12,262 bases of DNA from Cephalothrix simula (lineage: Eukaryota; Nemertea; Palaeonemertea; Archinemertea; Cephalotrichidae): positions 1 through 12,262 of the forward strand of contig JAXIUW010188181.1 of NCBI GenBank assembly GCA_035591015.1, in the 5' to 3' direction. The number at the start of each line of letters is the position of its first letter. Position 1 is the first letter of the stretch. Shown here piece by piece: positions 1 to 7,988 of this stretch. Both the position numbers and the translations under genes were made by a program. Under the pieces are notes generated by a model. It was not told where the DNA came from. It did not search any database and was given only the letters and a program-made list of their open reading frames with translations.

Positions 1-954
1 ATTACCTGTTACTTAGAAAATTATTTTTTTACATCCATTGGCACAACTTGAGCACTAGTGCTAAGTAGACTTCAAAAGTATGGGGCATTTGATGCACCCT
101 AATATATATGTACCTTAATGTCATGATGTACATGACCAAGTGCTGCTAGATCTGGAACGATGCCTAAACGAACTGGAACAATGGAAAATTAATTGTTGGA
201 ACGATCATATTTTTTAAGTGAATCTCGAACAATGATGAAAAGTACAGTGAAATGAGCAATTAAAGGATACCTGTCCGGCAGGGATTCCGGTCCGGGCTGT
301 ATACTTTGTATATTGACGAACGGCGAAAGAAGCTCAGGGATGAATGTCCCCTCCAGGGAAGAATGTCCTCCCACAGTGTATGTTATACAAATACAATAGG
401 ACAAACATCCCTACGGACAAAGATACCTGTCACGTATAGCAAGTGCTTCTATACTATGCACGAAATGACGATCCGGAATGAATTCTAACGGCCTAATCAG
501 AATAATACTATCTAGGGGCCACCGTCGCGATTTCTGGGTATCAAAGCCCCTACTTGTGGTCTATATTATCGACTTTCTGTGAAAAAAATTTTTCCCCCAA
601 AATGCCTCTTATTCTGAAAATTTTGCCATGCGCCACTTACGCAAGTTTTAACATTACGCATTATAATATATTCCACCATGCATAGTTTCATAGGACTGCT
701 AAAACTATTGTCTACCGACTTGATGAATATAACAAAATACACCGGTACAGTATAGATTTTAATGCATGTACGAATTTGGATTTAACAAAAAATTCTTTAC
801 AGCAAAAAAGTTATTGAACCATATTATTACTAATTCAAAAGAAAGAAGTTATAAGTCTATACATAACCCTTACATTTTACATTATTAAAAAGTCATAGTT
901 TTGTGTTATGAGGAATTAAGCACAACATTAGGATTATCATAAGGGATTAGCATT
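1..954. other. Intergenic region, no supported gene
   Basis: No open frame here looks like a real gene; the longest (about 60-70 codons, overlapping on opposite strands at 189-488) have no recognisable domain. Bases 119-135 form a short palindrome (GTCATG, 5-base loop, CATGAC). The octamer GGAACRAT or a one-base variant occurs at 154-161, 175-182, 198-205 and 226-233, spaced 21, 23 and 28 bases apart, and may be a worn tandem repeat. Bases 270-440 are less AT-rich than their surroundings. Promoter elements for the downstream 4-TM gene presumably lie in the last few hundred bases, but I see no unambiguous TATA box or initiator. Confidence 0.5.
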
Positions 955-1491
955 ATGGATTATGAAAAAGTCGGAGACCATAGGCCTAATAAACCAAATA
1001 TATTGTGGATTTTTCTTTTGACTGTTTGGGCGAGTTTCTTAATTCTTAGTTGCAGAGGGATGTTCTTTATTTTTATAAATGTGTTCACGGTGTATGATGA
1101 TTTTGGCCAATGCCAAAATTCTAACAAAACATCATGTCTTGGTGAACATGTAATAATTCTTGGTAAAATAAGCTGCTTTGTTAACATAGCAAGTTATTTG
1201 GTATTCATAGGCCTAAGTGGAATTTTTGCATATAGCACTTTGTTCAGTATCAACAGCAGTTTCTTTTTGAACACATATTGCATAAAATTTGCATTGACGA
1301 AGCAAAAATCAATAATTATTTCGAGTTTTTTAATATATTTTTCTATTTTCAATATATGCCTAAACATATATCTATTAACAATACCATCAGAACTTGATAC
1401 AGAATTTATTATAATTTATCTTTCGGGTACAATCACAGCTGTTTCAATTATTGTTTTCATTATCATATTGATAAAAAAGATACAATATTGA
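955..1491 (+). CDS. Orphan four-transmembrane protein (178 aa)
   Basis: I do not recognise the family. The frame runs 178 codons from ATG to TGA; a stop-free stretch this long is very unlikely by chance in DNA this AT-rich. Hydrophobic segments fall at about residues 17-44, 66-98, 119-142 and 150-173, giving four membrane helices. Both ends are predicted cytoplasmic: an N-terminus with Lys5, Arg10 and Lys13, and a C-terminus ending in K174, K175 and Q177. The first outer loop (about 45-64) has Cys53 and Cys61, which could form a disulfide, and an NKT glycosylation sequon at Asn57. A short inner loop (about 111-118) is basic and the second outer loop is acidic (SELDTE). This layout is tetraspan-like, but the CCG signature of true tetraspanins and the W-GLW-C-C pattern of claudins are absent. 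It could be a complete intronless gene or one exon of a larger one. Confidence is good for coding, low for function. Confidence 0.6.
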   Translation: MDYEKVGDHRPNKPNILWIFLLTVWASFLILSCRGMFFIFINVFTVYDDFGQCQNSNKTSCLGEHVIILGKISCFVNIASYLVFIGLSGIFAYSTLFSINSSFFLNTYCIKFALTKQKSIIISSFLIYFSIFNICLNIYLLTIPSELDTEFIIIYLSGTITAVSIIVFIIILIKKIQY

Positions 1492-2098
1492 AGAACGGAT
1501 CACCAGAAATTTTACAGAAGAATGTGGATTATGACCATAAGAAGTATATTCGAAAATGTGGAAATTAAGGGGACAATGAAGATGAAGTTGATAATTAATA
1601 TAACACATTATATGCAATGTAACACATGCAAAAAATGAAAAGATATCTCTTTAAAATGGTGATCAATGTGTTGATGGTCGACAAAATTTCATGAATATTA
1701 ACTTGGTAGTTTTTTAGAGTGATAATTATTGCATAACAAAAAAAAAAAAGAAATGTCCCCTTTTTGTTCGCGACAAGTTTTTTGAAATTTTATTTTGTTG
1801 CGTACAACCAAAAAAAAAAAAAAAAAAAATTGGGGTGAGGTCATATTTTATTTTTGGTGTCAGATTTTAGCTTATGGGTGCCATAAGATTTTGTCAGATT
1901 AGTTCGATTTAAGTCAGATCTAGTTATAATTAGGGGTGGGTGGGTGATTTTCTGAATTTTACCATTTTCAACTTGAATCTGATGTGGATGTCGGAAGTAA
2001 TCTGACACCCCCACTTGCAATTATACTGATATATCTTGCAAGAATAATAAATAGTATGTATTATCCTTATGATAAATAATAAAGCAAGAATTGCTGAC
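1492..2098. other. Spacer with poly-A runs and short TGTCAGAT repeats
   Basis: No gene is seen. There is a 12-base A run at 1738-1749 and a 20-base A run at 1810-1829; the longer one could be the tail of a decayed retroposed copy, but I could not define a body or target-site duplication. The word GTCAGAT occurs around 1859, 1894 and 1912 on the plus strand, and its complement (AATCTGACACC) occurs near 2000, so about 150 bases are loosely flanked by inverted TGGTGTCAGATT-type ends. AATAAA-type words around 2045 and 2077 could serve as polyadenylation signals for the upstream 4-TM gene, though at more than 500 bases away this is weak. Confidence 0.4.
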
Positions 2099-2361
2099 AA
2101 TATTTAAAAAAAAATCAATTTATTCCGACGTTTCGGCTTTAGCATTTTCAAGGAAATATAAAACATTTTGACAGTTATACATAAATTAGTGACGTAAGCA
2201 GATTATTCAAAAAATAATGACGTCATATCAATAAGATTTAAGCTAATATACAGTGGAAAAGAATTTGACATATTATTTAATTTTGGACGGGATTTTGAAA
2301 TGTATAGGCTTTCTAAAATTCTTAGTTCGTACCAGCAAATCCGAAAACGAACTAGCACCGG
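2099..2361 (+). repeat. Left terminal inverted repeat of the foldback element
   Basis: This arm pairs with 2943-3163. Conserved landmarks from outside in are TTCCGACGTTTCGGC (2123-2137), TTTTCAAGGAAATATAAAAC (2144-2163), TAGTGACGTAAGCA, TACAGTGGAAAAGAATTTGA, GGACGGGATTTTGAAATG and AGCACCGG (2354-2361). It lacks four bases present in the right arm next to the TTTAGC word and has an extra stretch containing TGACGTCA. The inner ~40-bp insertion between TTTCTA and AGCACCGG is found only in this arm. Confidence 0.85.
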
Positions 2362-2942
2362 TCCCACTGAGCCCGACCTGGTTACATCCTGGTTGCGTTT
2401 TTTTCGTTGCGACCTGATGAGCTAATCGGAAGGTATTCCGACTACGTTAGGACCACTTTAAGACTTCCTTACGATCTAATAGCGACCATTTCCCGACCTC
2501 GTTCTGATCTGTTACGGGTTGATTACGTCTACGTTACGTTCGTTGCTACTTAGTTACGACCTAGTTGCGACTGCTTAGGACCATGTTCCGACCTAAGGGA
2601 GTAATTCAAGTTTTTGTAACTACCGCCACGTGGTGGATATACCAGAAACTATCGTTACGACTATGTTGCGATTCAATGCGACCCTTACGTCCACATTAAG
2701 ACCACTTAGGACCTCTTCCGACCTGTTACGACTATCATTGTGACTAGTTTACGGATACTTTACGTCCTGAGCAACGTTGCGACCCGTTGCGGATATTTTG
2801 AAAATTTTAAAACAGTCGTAACGGAATCCGACTACTTCCCGACCGGAGCGCGCCTTACGATCAGTTACCCCGACCTTCTTACGACTACGTTGCGTCTGCG
2901 TTCTCATGGTCGGAACAGGTCGTAAGCAATCGCAAGGCTAGG
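2362..2942 (+). repeat. Degenerate ~10-bp minisatellite core of the foldback element
   Basis: The core is made of many imperfect copies of a unit close to GTTRCGACCT, for example TTGCGACCTG near 2406, GTTACGACCTAGTTGCGACT near 2554-2573, TTCCGACCT near 2588 and again near 2717, and TTACGACTAC near 2879. Most units read in the plus orientation; near the right end (about 2908-2935) they flip (GGTCGGAACAGGTCGTAAGC). CG dinucleotides are far more frequent here than in the surrounding DNA. A tandem-repeat core between inverted arms is typical of foldback elements in animals. No protein-coding signal is credible here. Confidence 0.75.
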
Positions 2943-3163
2943 CCGGTGCTTAGAAAGCCTATACATTTCAAAATCCCGTCCAAAATTAAATAATATGTTA
3001 AATTCTTTTCCACTGTATATGATCGTATATACAGCTTAAATTATTTTTTGAATAATTTGCTTACGTCACTAATTTATGTATAACTGTCAAAATGTTTTAT
3101 ATTTCCTTGAAAATGGCTGCTAAAGCCGAAACGTCGGAATAAATTGATTTTTTAATAAATATT
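2943..3163 (-). repeat. Right terminal inverted repeat of the foldback element
   Basis: This is the reverse complement of the left arm. It reads CCGGTGCT at its inner end, then the complement of GGACGGGATTTTGAAATG, ATACAGTGGAAAAGAA and TAGTGACGTAAGCA, and ends with GCCGAAACGTCGGAATAAAT and AAATATT. It retains the GGCT bases lost from the left arm near 3115-3118, so it is the better preserved copy of the outer motif. It carries its own small insertion around 3017-3035 relative to the left arm. Confidence 0.85.
3105..3137 (+). other. Decayed hammerhead-ribozyme-like motif in the right arm
   Basis: The arm reads TTGAAAA, then T, GGC, a 7-base loop (TGCTAAA), GCC and GAAACGTC. This lays out like a minimal type I hammerhead: core box CUGANGA, stem II GGC/GCC (3115-3117 with 3125-3127), core box GAAA, and a tiny palindromic stem III (ACGU) ending in the GUC cleavage triplet (3133-3135). 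The first box is TTGAAAA rather than CTGAAGA, two transitions at core positions, so I expect no activity. The left arm (2125-2153, minus) keeps GAAACGTC but has lost stem II. Hammerheads of this short-stem type are known from Penelope-like elements and retrozymes. The assignment is inference; the outer motif could simply be conserved repeat sequence. Confidence 0.35.
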
Positions 3164-3665
3164 ATTTTCACGTTTTCTTTTCACTGTTTCCGTAACTTTT
3201 TAACTTTAACTTTAAAATCAATATAGGGCAAAATGTGAGGAAATTTTAATAAAAGGTAAAAAATGTCATAATTTTTAAGTAATTTTTTTGGAGGTTTCAC
3301 GTGTTCGAATATTTTGCCTTCCTTCAATAATTGAAATTTGCACTCAAAATGTTTTTTAGTTTGTAAAATAATTTCTCTGATAAACTTCATAATTTTGATT
3401 GAAGCAATGCCTTCTAAAACTCTTCACAAAGTTTAATATTTTATCGCAGTCAATATATTTATAACTGATATCAAACGTTCATTTATTAAATAGCATAATC
3501 AATTAACTGCACATTTTACACAAATTTTGAAATAAATAACATTATCTGATTGTTTGGGCCCTACGGTCACAGTAGAAAAATGTTCTCCATTTCATAACAA
3601 AAGTTCTTTAATGTTATTAAATTGGGATATTTTAGGATTTTTCAAGATGTTTAATAACATCAATT
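3164..3665. other. AT-rich spacer right of the foldback element
   Basis: No gene is supported. A minus-strand frame (3390 down to 3181, open about 11 codons further upstream) would encode a Lys-rich peptide of 69-80 residues (containing KPPKKLLKNYDIFYLLLKF). It has no family I recognise, starts with no clear acceptor and could be chance or a worn exon. The rest is AT-rich sequence without visible repeats. Confidence 0.4.
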
Positions 3666-3862
3666 TCACTGTCGAAGCATTTGTACTGTAAGTGTAGTAA
3701 ATGTTCCAAAAGCACCAGTAGTTTCAGAAAAAGACCAAATCTTCAACGTTAATATTTTGTTGTATATTAACACAAAATTATATCCCACTAATTCAGGAAT
3801 AGACGAATCAATAGGATCTGGCTCTTTATATTTAGTCATGGGATCTTCATTCTTCAATAACA
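3666..3862 (-). CDS. Candidate terminal exon of an unknown minus-strand gene
   Basis: On the minus strand, a pyrimidine-rich tract ending TTTATCTTTCAG (splice acceptor, AG at 3864-3863) is followed by about 65 open codons ending in TGA. The peptide begins VLLKNEDPMTKYKEPDP and ends TTLTVQMLRQ. Its composition (D, E, P, K and T mixed with hydrophobics) is more protein-like than the AT-rich upstream part of the same frame, which reads as a run of I, Y, L and F typical of intron. No domain is recognised, and no upstream exon was found on this strand inside the window. It could equally be a chance open frame beside a chance acceptor. Confidence 0.28.
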
Positions 3863-4315
3863 CTGAAAGATAAACAATATGAAAATAATAATCTAGAATA
3901 AAAAGGACTACATATGTATGGTATAAACTAAGATGAATCTTATATGCGGTTATCATGGTTGTTATGGTTACCATATTGGTTACCAGGTTGAAGTGTTCTT
4001 TGTAAATTTACACGATCGGGGTGGACACTAAATGAAACGCCTTTAAACGTATCGAAATATCCCCAATGCATAGACTGTAAAATTTCAGTTAGTTGGACTA
4101 CTTCAAAAAAAATTTAGTTTGGGCACATTGTTTATTTAACATCACACAATTTTTAGTATTCTTAGAAAACTAAAATATAGAATAAATTATTACTATAGAC
4201 ATAAAGCTCATTAATAACTGAACTAAATCAAACTAAAGACTAAACATAAATTCATAAAATATGTTAATTCATCTAGGATTTCTTTTATTATGAAAACCTA
4301 GAAGCGATCTTAAAG
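3863..4315. other. Upstream region of GPCR copy A
   Basis: AT-rich sequence with no gene seen. It would hold the promoter and 5' untranslated region of the receptor starting at 4316. The receptor's frame is closed upstream by TAG at 4274-4276, with no other in-frame ATG between. I see no clear TATA box, no convincing splice acceptor at the start codon, and no resemblance to the region upstream of GPCR copy B. Confidence 0.4.
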
Positions 4316-5320
4316 ATGACAACATTTCATCAAAATAACAGCACTGAATTAGGAATTACAGAACCAGAATTTGTTCTTCGAAGATATTTAAAGGATAACT
4401 ATGCAATCCATGCCAACAAGGTGAATTATGTAGCTCTTCTGATAATAATAGTTGGTGGTGCAATTGGAAATATATTGACTTGTATTGTATTTATTAGACG
4501 TTGGCAAGAAAATGTTATGACATCACAATACATAGTTTCATTAGCAATTGTGGATACCATTTATCTATTATCAAGTCGGTTTTTAAACTGGTGGACAAAG
4601 TATGGACTTCGATATTTACTCGGTAAGGAGTACAGTTTTAACATATACGATTACTACAATATTAAACCAGTTCACCAGATGTTGGAATCAACATACATAA
4701 TGTCTGGGTGGATTTTAGTTATATTCAACCTAGAGAGATCAATAGTGGTACTTCAACCCTTCAAGTCGGCAAACTGGTTTACCCCAATTCGACGAGCACT
4801 TGCGATTTTAACAGTTTTTTTATTTAGTCTTGCTTTTGCTTCGATATCTATTTTTGTTGAACAACGGAGCTGCCCTCGCGCCATAAATGAAATAATTAAA
4901 ACTAATATCAGATCTGGAATTCCTTGCATTGTTTTAATTATATGTAATATTTTGATGTTGCATGCCCTTAAACGAGCACGGAAAGATATGCAAAGCAGCA
5001 GATCATCAGATAATGCAAAATCAATACGTGTAACAAAAAATTTATTATTAGTGTCCGTTGCTTATTGTGTTTGTATGTTACCTAAAACTCTCTATCAAAT
5101 GCACAGACAAACGAGATTTTGTTTTGAATTTTTTAAGTGGCTTGAAGATACTTACCATGGCATTGACTGGCTAAGAGCGACAGGTTTTCATCATGTCTTT
5201 CATGTACTTCTACCATCAATACAATTTTGTACTAACTTTGTGATTTTTATGTTTACACTTGACTTTTTTAGAGAGGAAGTAAAGATATTATTTTGTTGTA
5301 ATAAAAAAGTGAGGCATTGA
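4316..5320 (+). CDS. Class A (rhodopsin-like) GPCR, copy A
   Basis: An intact, intronless plasma-membrane receptor of 334 residues. Helices fall at about 36-60, 71-93, 121-146, 160-181, 199-218, 240-261 and 292-313. Class A landmarks: GN at 51-52 (N1.50), LAIVD with D80 (2.50), S130 (3.39), ER at 140-141 (R3.50), P256 (6.50) in CMLP, and N307 (7.49) in NFVIF, so the sodium-pocket residues D80, S130 and N307 are kept. Oddities: no Cys at 3.25 (none between residues 57 and 185), Met at 6.48 instead of Trp, and Phe at 7.50 and 7.53. Outer-face cysteines are C186 (loop 2) and C269 (top of helix 6). N7 and N8 are glycosylation sequons. The tail is short, with C327 and C328 as possible palmitoylation sites. 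An NF-type helix 7 is common in invertebrate FMRFamide-receptor-like GPCRs, so a peptide ligand is likely but unproven. Start: only in-frame ATG after TAG at 4274. Paralogue of 9960-10958. Confidence 0.92.
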   Translation: MTTFHQNNSTELGITEPEFVLRRYLKDNYAIHANKVNYVALLIIIVGGAIGNILTCIVFIRRWQENVMTSQYIVSLAIVDTIYLLSSRFLNWWTKYGLRYLLGKEYSFNIYDYYNIKPVHQMLESTYIMSGWILVIFNLERSIVVLQPFKSANWFTPIRRALAILTVFLFSLAFASISIFVEQRSCPRAINEIIKTNIRSGIPCIVLIICNILMLHALKRARKDMQSSRSSDNAKSIRVTKNLLLVSVAYCVCMLPKTLYQMHRQTRFCFEFFKWLEDTYHGIDWLRATGFHHVFHVLLPSIQFCTNFVIFMFTLDFFREEVKILFCCNKKVRH

Positions 5321-5676
5321 AGTTAACCCTAACTGCACTGTGGTCTTAACACACTGAGTGGGTCTGTTAGCCCCCCAATATAACTCCGCAAATACGTATC
5401 AGATTCTATAGCGCAGGATACTGATAGGATTATAATCTTTAAAGAGTGATTCTGTGAGAGAGACTAAATGAGGCCTAACAATATTTTATTTAAATCTTTA
5501 TATTTATATATATATGAACAAGCATATATCTTATAGGTAGTTAAGCTTTAAAATGTTTAAATGGTTGATCTAGTCTTTTACATATTTCGTATTTTACAAT
5601 AATACGTTACTATAAATTCCATAAAATATAAACGATAACATCAAAAAGTAATATATAATTATGAAGAAAAACAATT

Positions 5677-5885
5677 TTATTTCTAATGAGTGGGGAACTC
5701 GAACTCGAACTGGGAATTCCTTTATTTCATCTTTCATCATCATTACATATACAAAAAATGTAAATTAAATTAAATGTAGATAAAATCAATTTGAAGTACG
5801 AATATAAATCATCAATGTGAATGCAGATGGTGGATTGGAGGGTGGAAAGTAGCCAAGTTTTTGAGTTCTCACTCATTAGAAATAA
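5677..5885. repeat. Short element with ~23-bp terminal inverted repeats
   Basis: The left end, TTATTTCTAATGAGTGGGGA followed by ACTC (5677-5700), matches the reverse complement of the right end (5863-5885), which reads TTATTTCTAATGAGTGAGAA followed by CTC, with about one substitution and a one-base indel. The arms enclose roughly 160 bases with no coding frame. Size and structure fit a MITE, but no target-site duplication is evident. Similar ends were not seen elsewhere in the window. Confidence 0.5.
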
Positions 5886-5922
5886 CAGTCATGGCGAAAT
5901 AATAGAAAAGGCTTTGTATTAT

Positions 5923-5980
5923 ACACACACACACCCTCCCTCTCTCACCCTCTCTCTCTCTCACACACACACACCCTCCC
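5923..5980. repeat. Compound CA/CT microsatellite
   Basis: The tract consists of (AC)6, CCTCCC, TCTCTCACCC, a (TC) run of about six units, then CACACACACAC and CCTCCC again. The word CACACACACACCCTCCC occurs twice, so the whole is a partly duplicated simple repeat, probably polymorphic in length. Confidence 0.95.
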
Positions 5981-6263
5981 TTATATGTATATCAGAATGA
6001 AAATAATAATTAAAAATCAATTGTTTAGCATCCCATGATTCTTTTGAATTTATGAAACACCAACATTGAAATTCTGATCGAACACTTTGCTTGGCCAATC
6101 TTATATACTGTATTTCTAATAAATATGTCTTCATCAATGAATTTGCCTTAACCTTCATGAGAAGCACTTAGAAATAATTAAATGTATGTGTTAGTTGAAA
6201 TGTCACTTAGAATTATTTATTAGTTAAGAAAAGTTACAAGCCTTCTGCATAGTCCTATCAGGG

Positions 6264-6506
6264 GAGCATACAAGGAAGTTGCAATGTTTTTCCAGGAAAT
6301 TAGTGCAACTTCATGGAGTTATTAAAAGCACTTCCATTCAGCATATTATAAATCGTAAGTTCTCTGCAATAGGATCTTTTCTGTCGTTGAAAAGAACCCC
6401 GACCGAAACTATCAAGGGTTTTACAACTAAAACTCCATTCTCCTCAGCCCATTTTCTCTCCCGTTTCACCACGAATTCAGGTCCTCTGAGCTGTTGAATA
6501 TCGATT
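6264..6506 (-). pseudogene. Broken copy of an unknown coding segment (minus copy)
   Basis: Read on the minus strand, this matches 6696-6948 on the plus strand. The best stretch, about 88 nt at 6506-6419, is roughly 83% identical by eye. The shared peptide begins with QQLRG, contains the identical block RKWAEENGVLVVK and later an (F/N)N(D/N)RKDxI...LRF segment. In this copy the frame stays open through both blocks to TGA at about 6340-6338. After that stop, homology continues in other frames with further stops (a TEVLL-like segment, then a CNxxVCS segment), so the copy is broken. An acceptor-like TATTCAACAG lies just before the CTCAGAGG start, suggesting the source was one exon of a gene. I do not recognise the protein family. 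Confidence 0.5.
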
Positions 6507-6695
6507 TTAGAATGCATAAAAGTTATCACGTCCGTCAAAATGAAAAGATCTTGTAAAGATATCTACTATAACGAGTGTTCTGATGATATAATAGTGTCAT
6601 ATTCACGTAAGTTATTACCTTTTGTTATTCATGATGTAAATTGGGGTATTTCATTGAAACTGGAATTTTCAGTATGACGTCATTCCTAACAAACT

Positions 6696-7058
6696 AATCG
6701 ATATTTAACAACTTAGAGGATCAGAATTTCTAGAAAAACGGGACAGGAAATGGGCTGAAGAGAATGGAGTTTTAGTGGTGAAAGACTTAGTCAATTTGGA
6801 TGGGTTTTTTTAACAACAGAAAAGACCATATTGTTGCCCCACAGCAGTTAAGATTTGGAATACATGTATTTTCAACGGAAGTGCTTTTAAAACTCCCTGA
6901 AGTTCAGTTTATTACCGGACAAAAACCTTGCAACCCCCGTGTATGCTCATGTAAAGTCAAGAATGCTCTTGGTAAAGTTAATATTAAAAATTTTAATAAT
7001 GAAAATATATACTAATTTTACTTTGAATTTTTCTATAGCTCGATGGTTGGATGTGTGA
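6696..7058 (+). pseudogene. Broken copy of the same unknown coding segment (plus copy)
   Basis: Inverted partner of 6264-6506. The first part reads QQLRGSEFLEKRDRKWAEEN and GVLVVK, then hits a stop (TAA at about 6811-6813). A frame shifted relative to it, open from 6800, carries the continuation: NNRKDHI, LRFGIHV, STEVLLKLPEVQF and KPCNPRVCSCKVKNAL. In the minus copy the corresponding blocks are in one frame, so this copy has a frameshift near 6780-6800. After the homology, a donor-like TTG|GTAAAGT (6972) and an acceptor TTTTTCTATAG (7038) bound a 67-base candidate intron; splicing would add five or six codons and a TGA at 7056-7058. Whether any transcript is made is unknown. The Cys-containing end (CNPRVCSC) may be a small disulfide or metal site, but no family is recognised. 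Confidence 0.45.
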
Positions 7059-7988
7059 CTACCAATATATATACTTTTTATACTTTTTTAAAGATAACGA
7101 AATTAATCATTTCGAAAGTGCATTGAACTAGATTAAAACGTACCACTTGTTCGAAAGGCCCAAACATCTCTTACTGGGACAGTGTTTTTGTAATAGGAAC
7201 TAGACAGTCAAGACCTTCTCTAACAGGGATGGTCTTCTCGTGTTTTTCGATAAGAAGAATTCGATTAAATCGAAAACATCTCTTTCAAATAATAATAAAA
7301 ACTTTACTAATAGATCACTTTCTCAGCCCAGCCGAGTGAGATGTGAATCAGGAAATTCTCACGTTTACTAGAGTTGTAAAACCATAATCATGATAGTATT
7401 GTAACGGATTTGTAACTGATACGACGTATTTTACTCTGGTATTATATGATAAATTATTAGGCAGTATGACGTGATAATACGTGAATTCATAATTCCCAGT
7501 CACGTATTTTAAGTACATGGGTTTTATGAAGTTTTACTAAGAATAGTTGACAATATTTCTACTTTTGTAACTATGTAAACATTTTACTGGCGCTTGAAGA
7601 TAATTTTCAGTTGTACTATGAACATGCATTTTCCAGCCATGCTTACCAAAGTACAAAAGGACTTACTTAGTAAAAGACATCAGGAACCAAATAAAAAGTT
7701 AAGGTTTTATTGAGAATAGAAGTTTTACTGATCTAATAATACTAAGAAGTATGAACAGTTTTTATTTCAAGTTATCATAAATTCAGAAATTCTGATTGGC
7801 ATTTTTCCATAGAATTTCTTAATTGCCACCCTAACCACAGCTAATTGGTTTTACAACTGTGATAAATTGAGAGACATAGGACTATGCAGAGGCCTAAAAC
7901 AATCAACTGATCAAGTCTTCTTTATGGTGCGTTGCCTTTATATGATCTTATTATGCAGTATTTTTGTGAGTCTTGCATACCTTGCTAT

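Larger units (their letters stand above)
2099..3163. mobile_element. Foldback / long-TIR element, 1,065 bp, non-autonomous
   Basis: The two ends are long inverted copies of each other. Both begin AATATTT, pass through a run of A, then AATCAATTTATTCCGACG and TTTCGGCTTTAGC, and stay alignable inward past GGGATTTTGAAATGTATAGG to AGCACCGG. The left arm carries an extra ~40-bp insertion just before its inner end (about 2317-2353). Within the arms there are small indels near 2143 and 2220 (left) versus 3020 and 3115 (right), so the arms have diverged. The core (about 2362-2942) is less AT-rich and repetitive. No transposase or reverse transcriptase frame is present; the 61-codon frame at 2740-2925 is just the repeat read through. 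It is best called a foldback or large MITE-like element mobilised in trans. A clear target-site duplication is not visible because both flanks are AT-rich. Superfamily not determined. Confidence 0.85.
5321..6263. other. Spacer downstream of GPCR copy A
   Basis: No gene is supported. The region contains a ~210-bp inverted-repeat element (5677-5885) and a compound microsatellite (5923-5980), listed separately. A 68-codon minus-strand frame at 6167-5961 starts in ordinary AT-rich sequence and ends in the microsatellite; it shows no family resemblance and is not called. A canonical AATAAA signal for the receptor transcript was not found in the first 350 bases, although ATTAAA occurs near 5766. 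Confidence 0.45.

Noticed and set aside
189-488. Overlapping 60-71-codon frames on both strands
   Set aside because: They overlap each other on opposite strands, have no recognisable motif and no splice or start context that prefers one.
960-1187. 75-codon minus-strand frame
   Set aside because: Antisense shadow of the four-transmembrane gene; no independent coding signs.
1738-1829. Poly-A runs as a possible retroposon (SINE) tail
   Set aside because: No SINE body with A/B boxes and no target-site duplication could be identified; kept only as a note in the spacer entry.
2740-2925. 61-codon plus-strand frame
   Set aside because: It is the GTTRCGACCT repeat core read through; the residues follow the DNA repeat and no protein family is suggested.
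5961-6167. 68-codon minus-strand frame
   Set aside because: Its C-terminal end lies in the CA/CT microsatellite and the rest is chance AT-rich coding; no family resemblance.
6244-7890. 15-base inverted match (ATAGGACTATGCAGA) between 6244-6258 (minus) and about 7876-7890 (plus)
   Set aside because: A match this short is borderline for chance in 12 kb and does not extend on either side.
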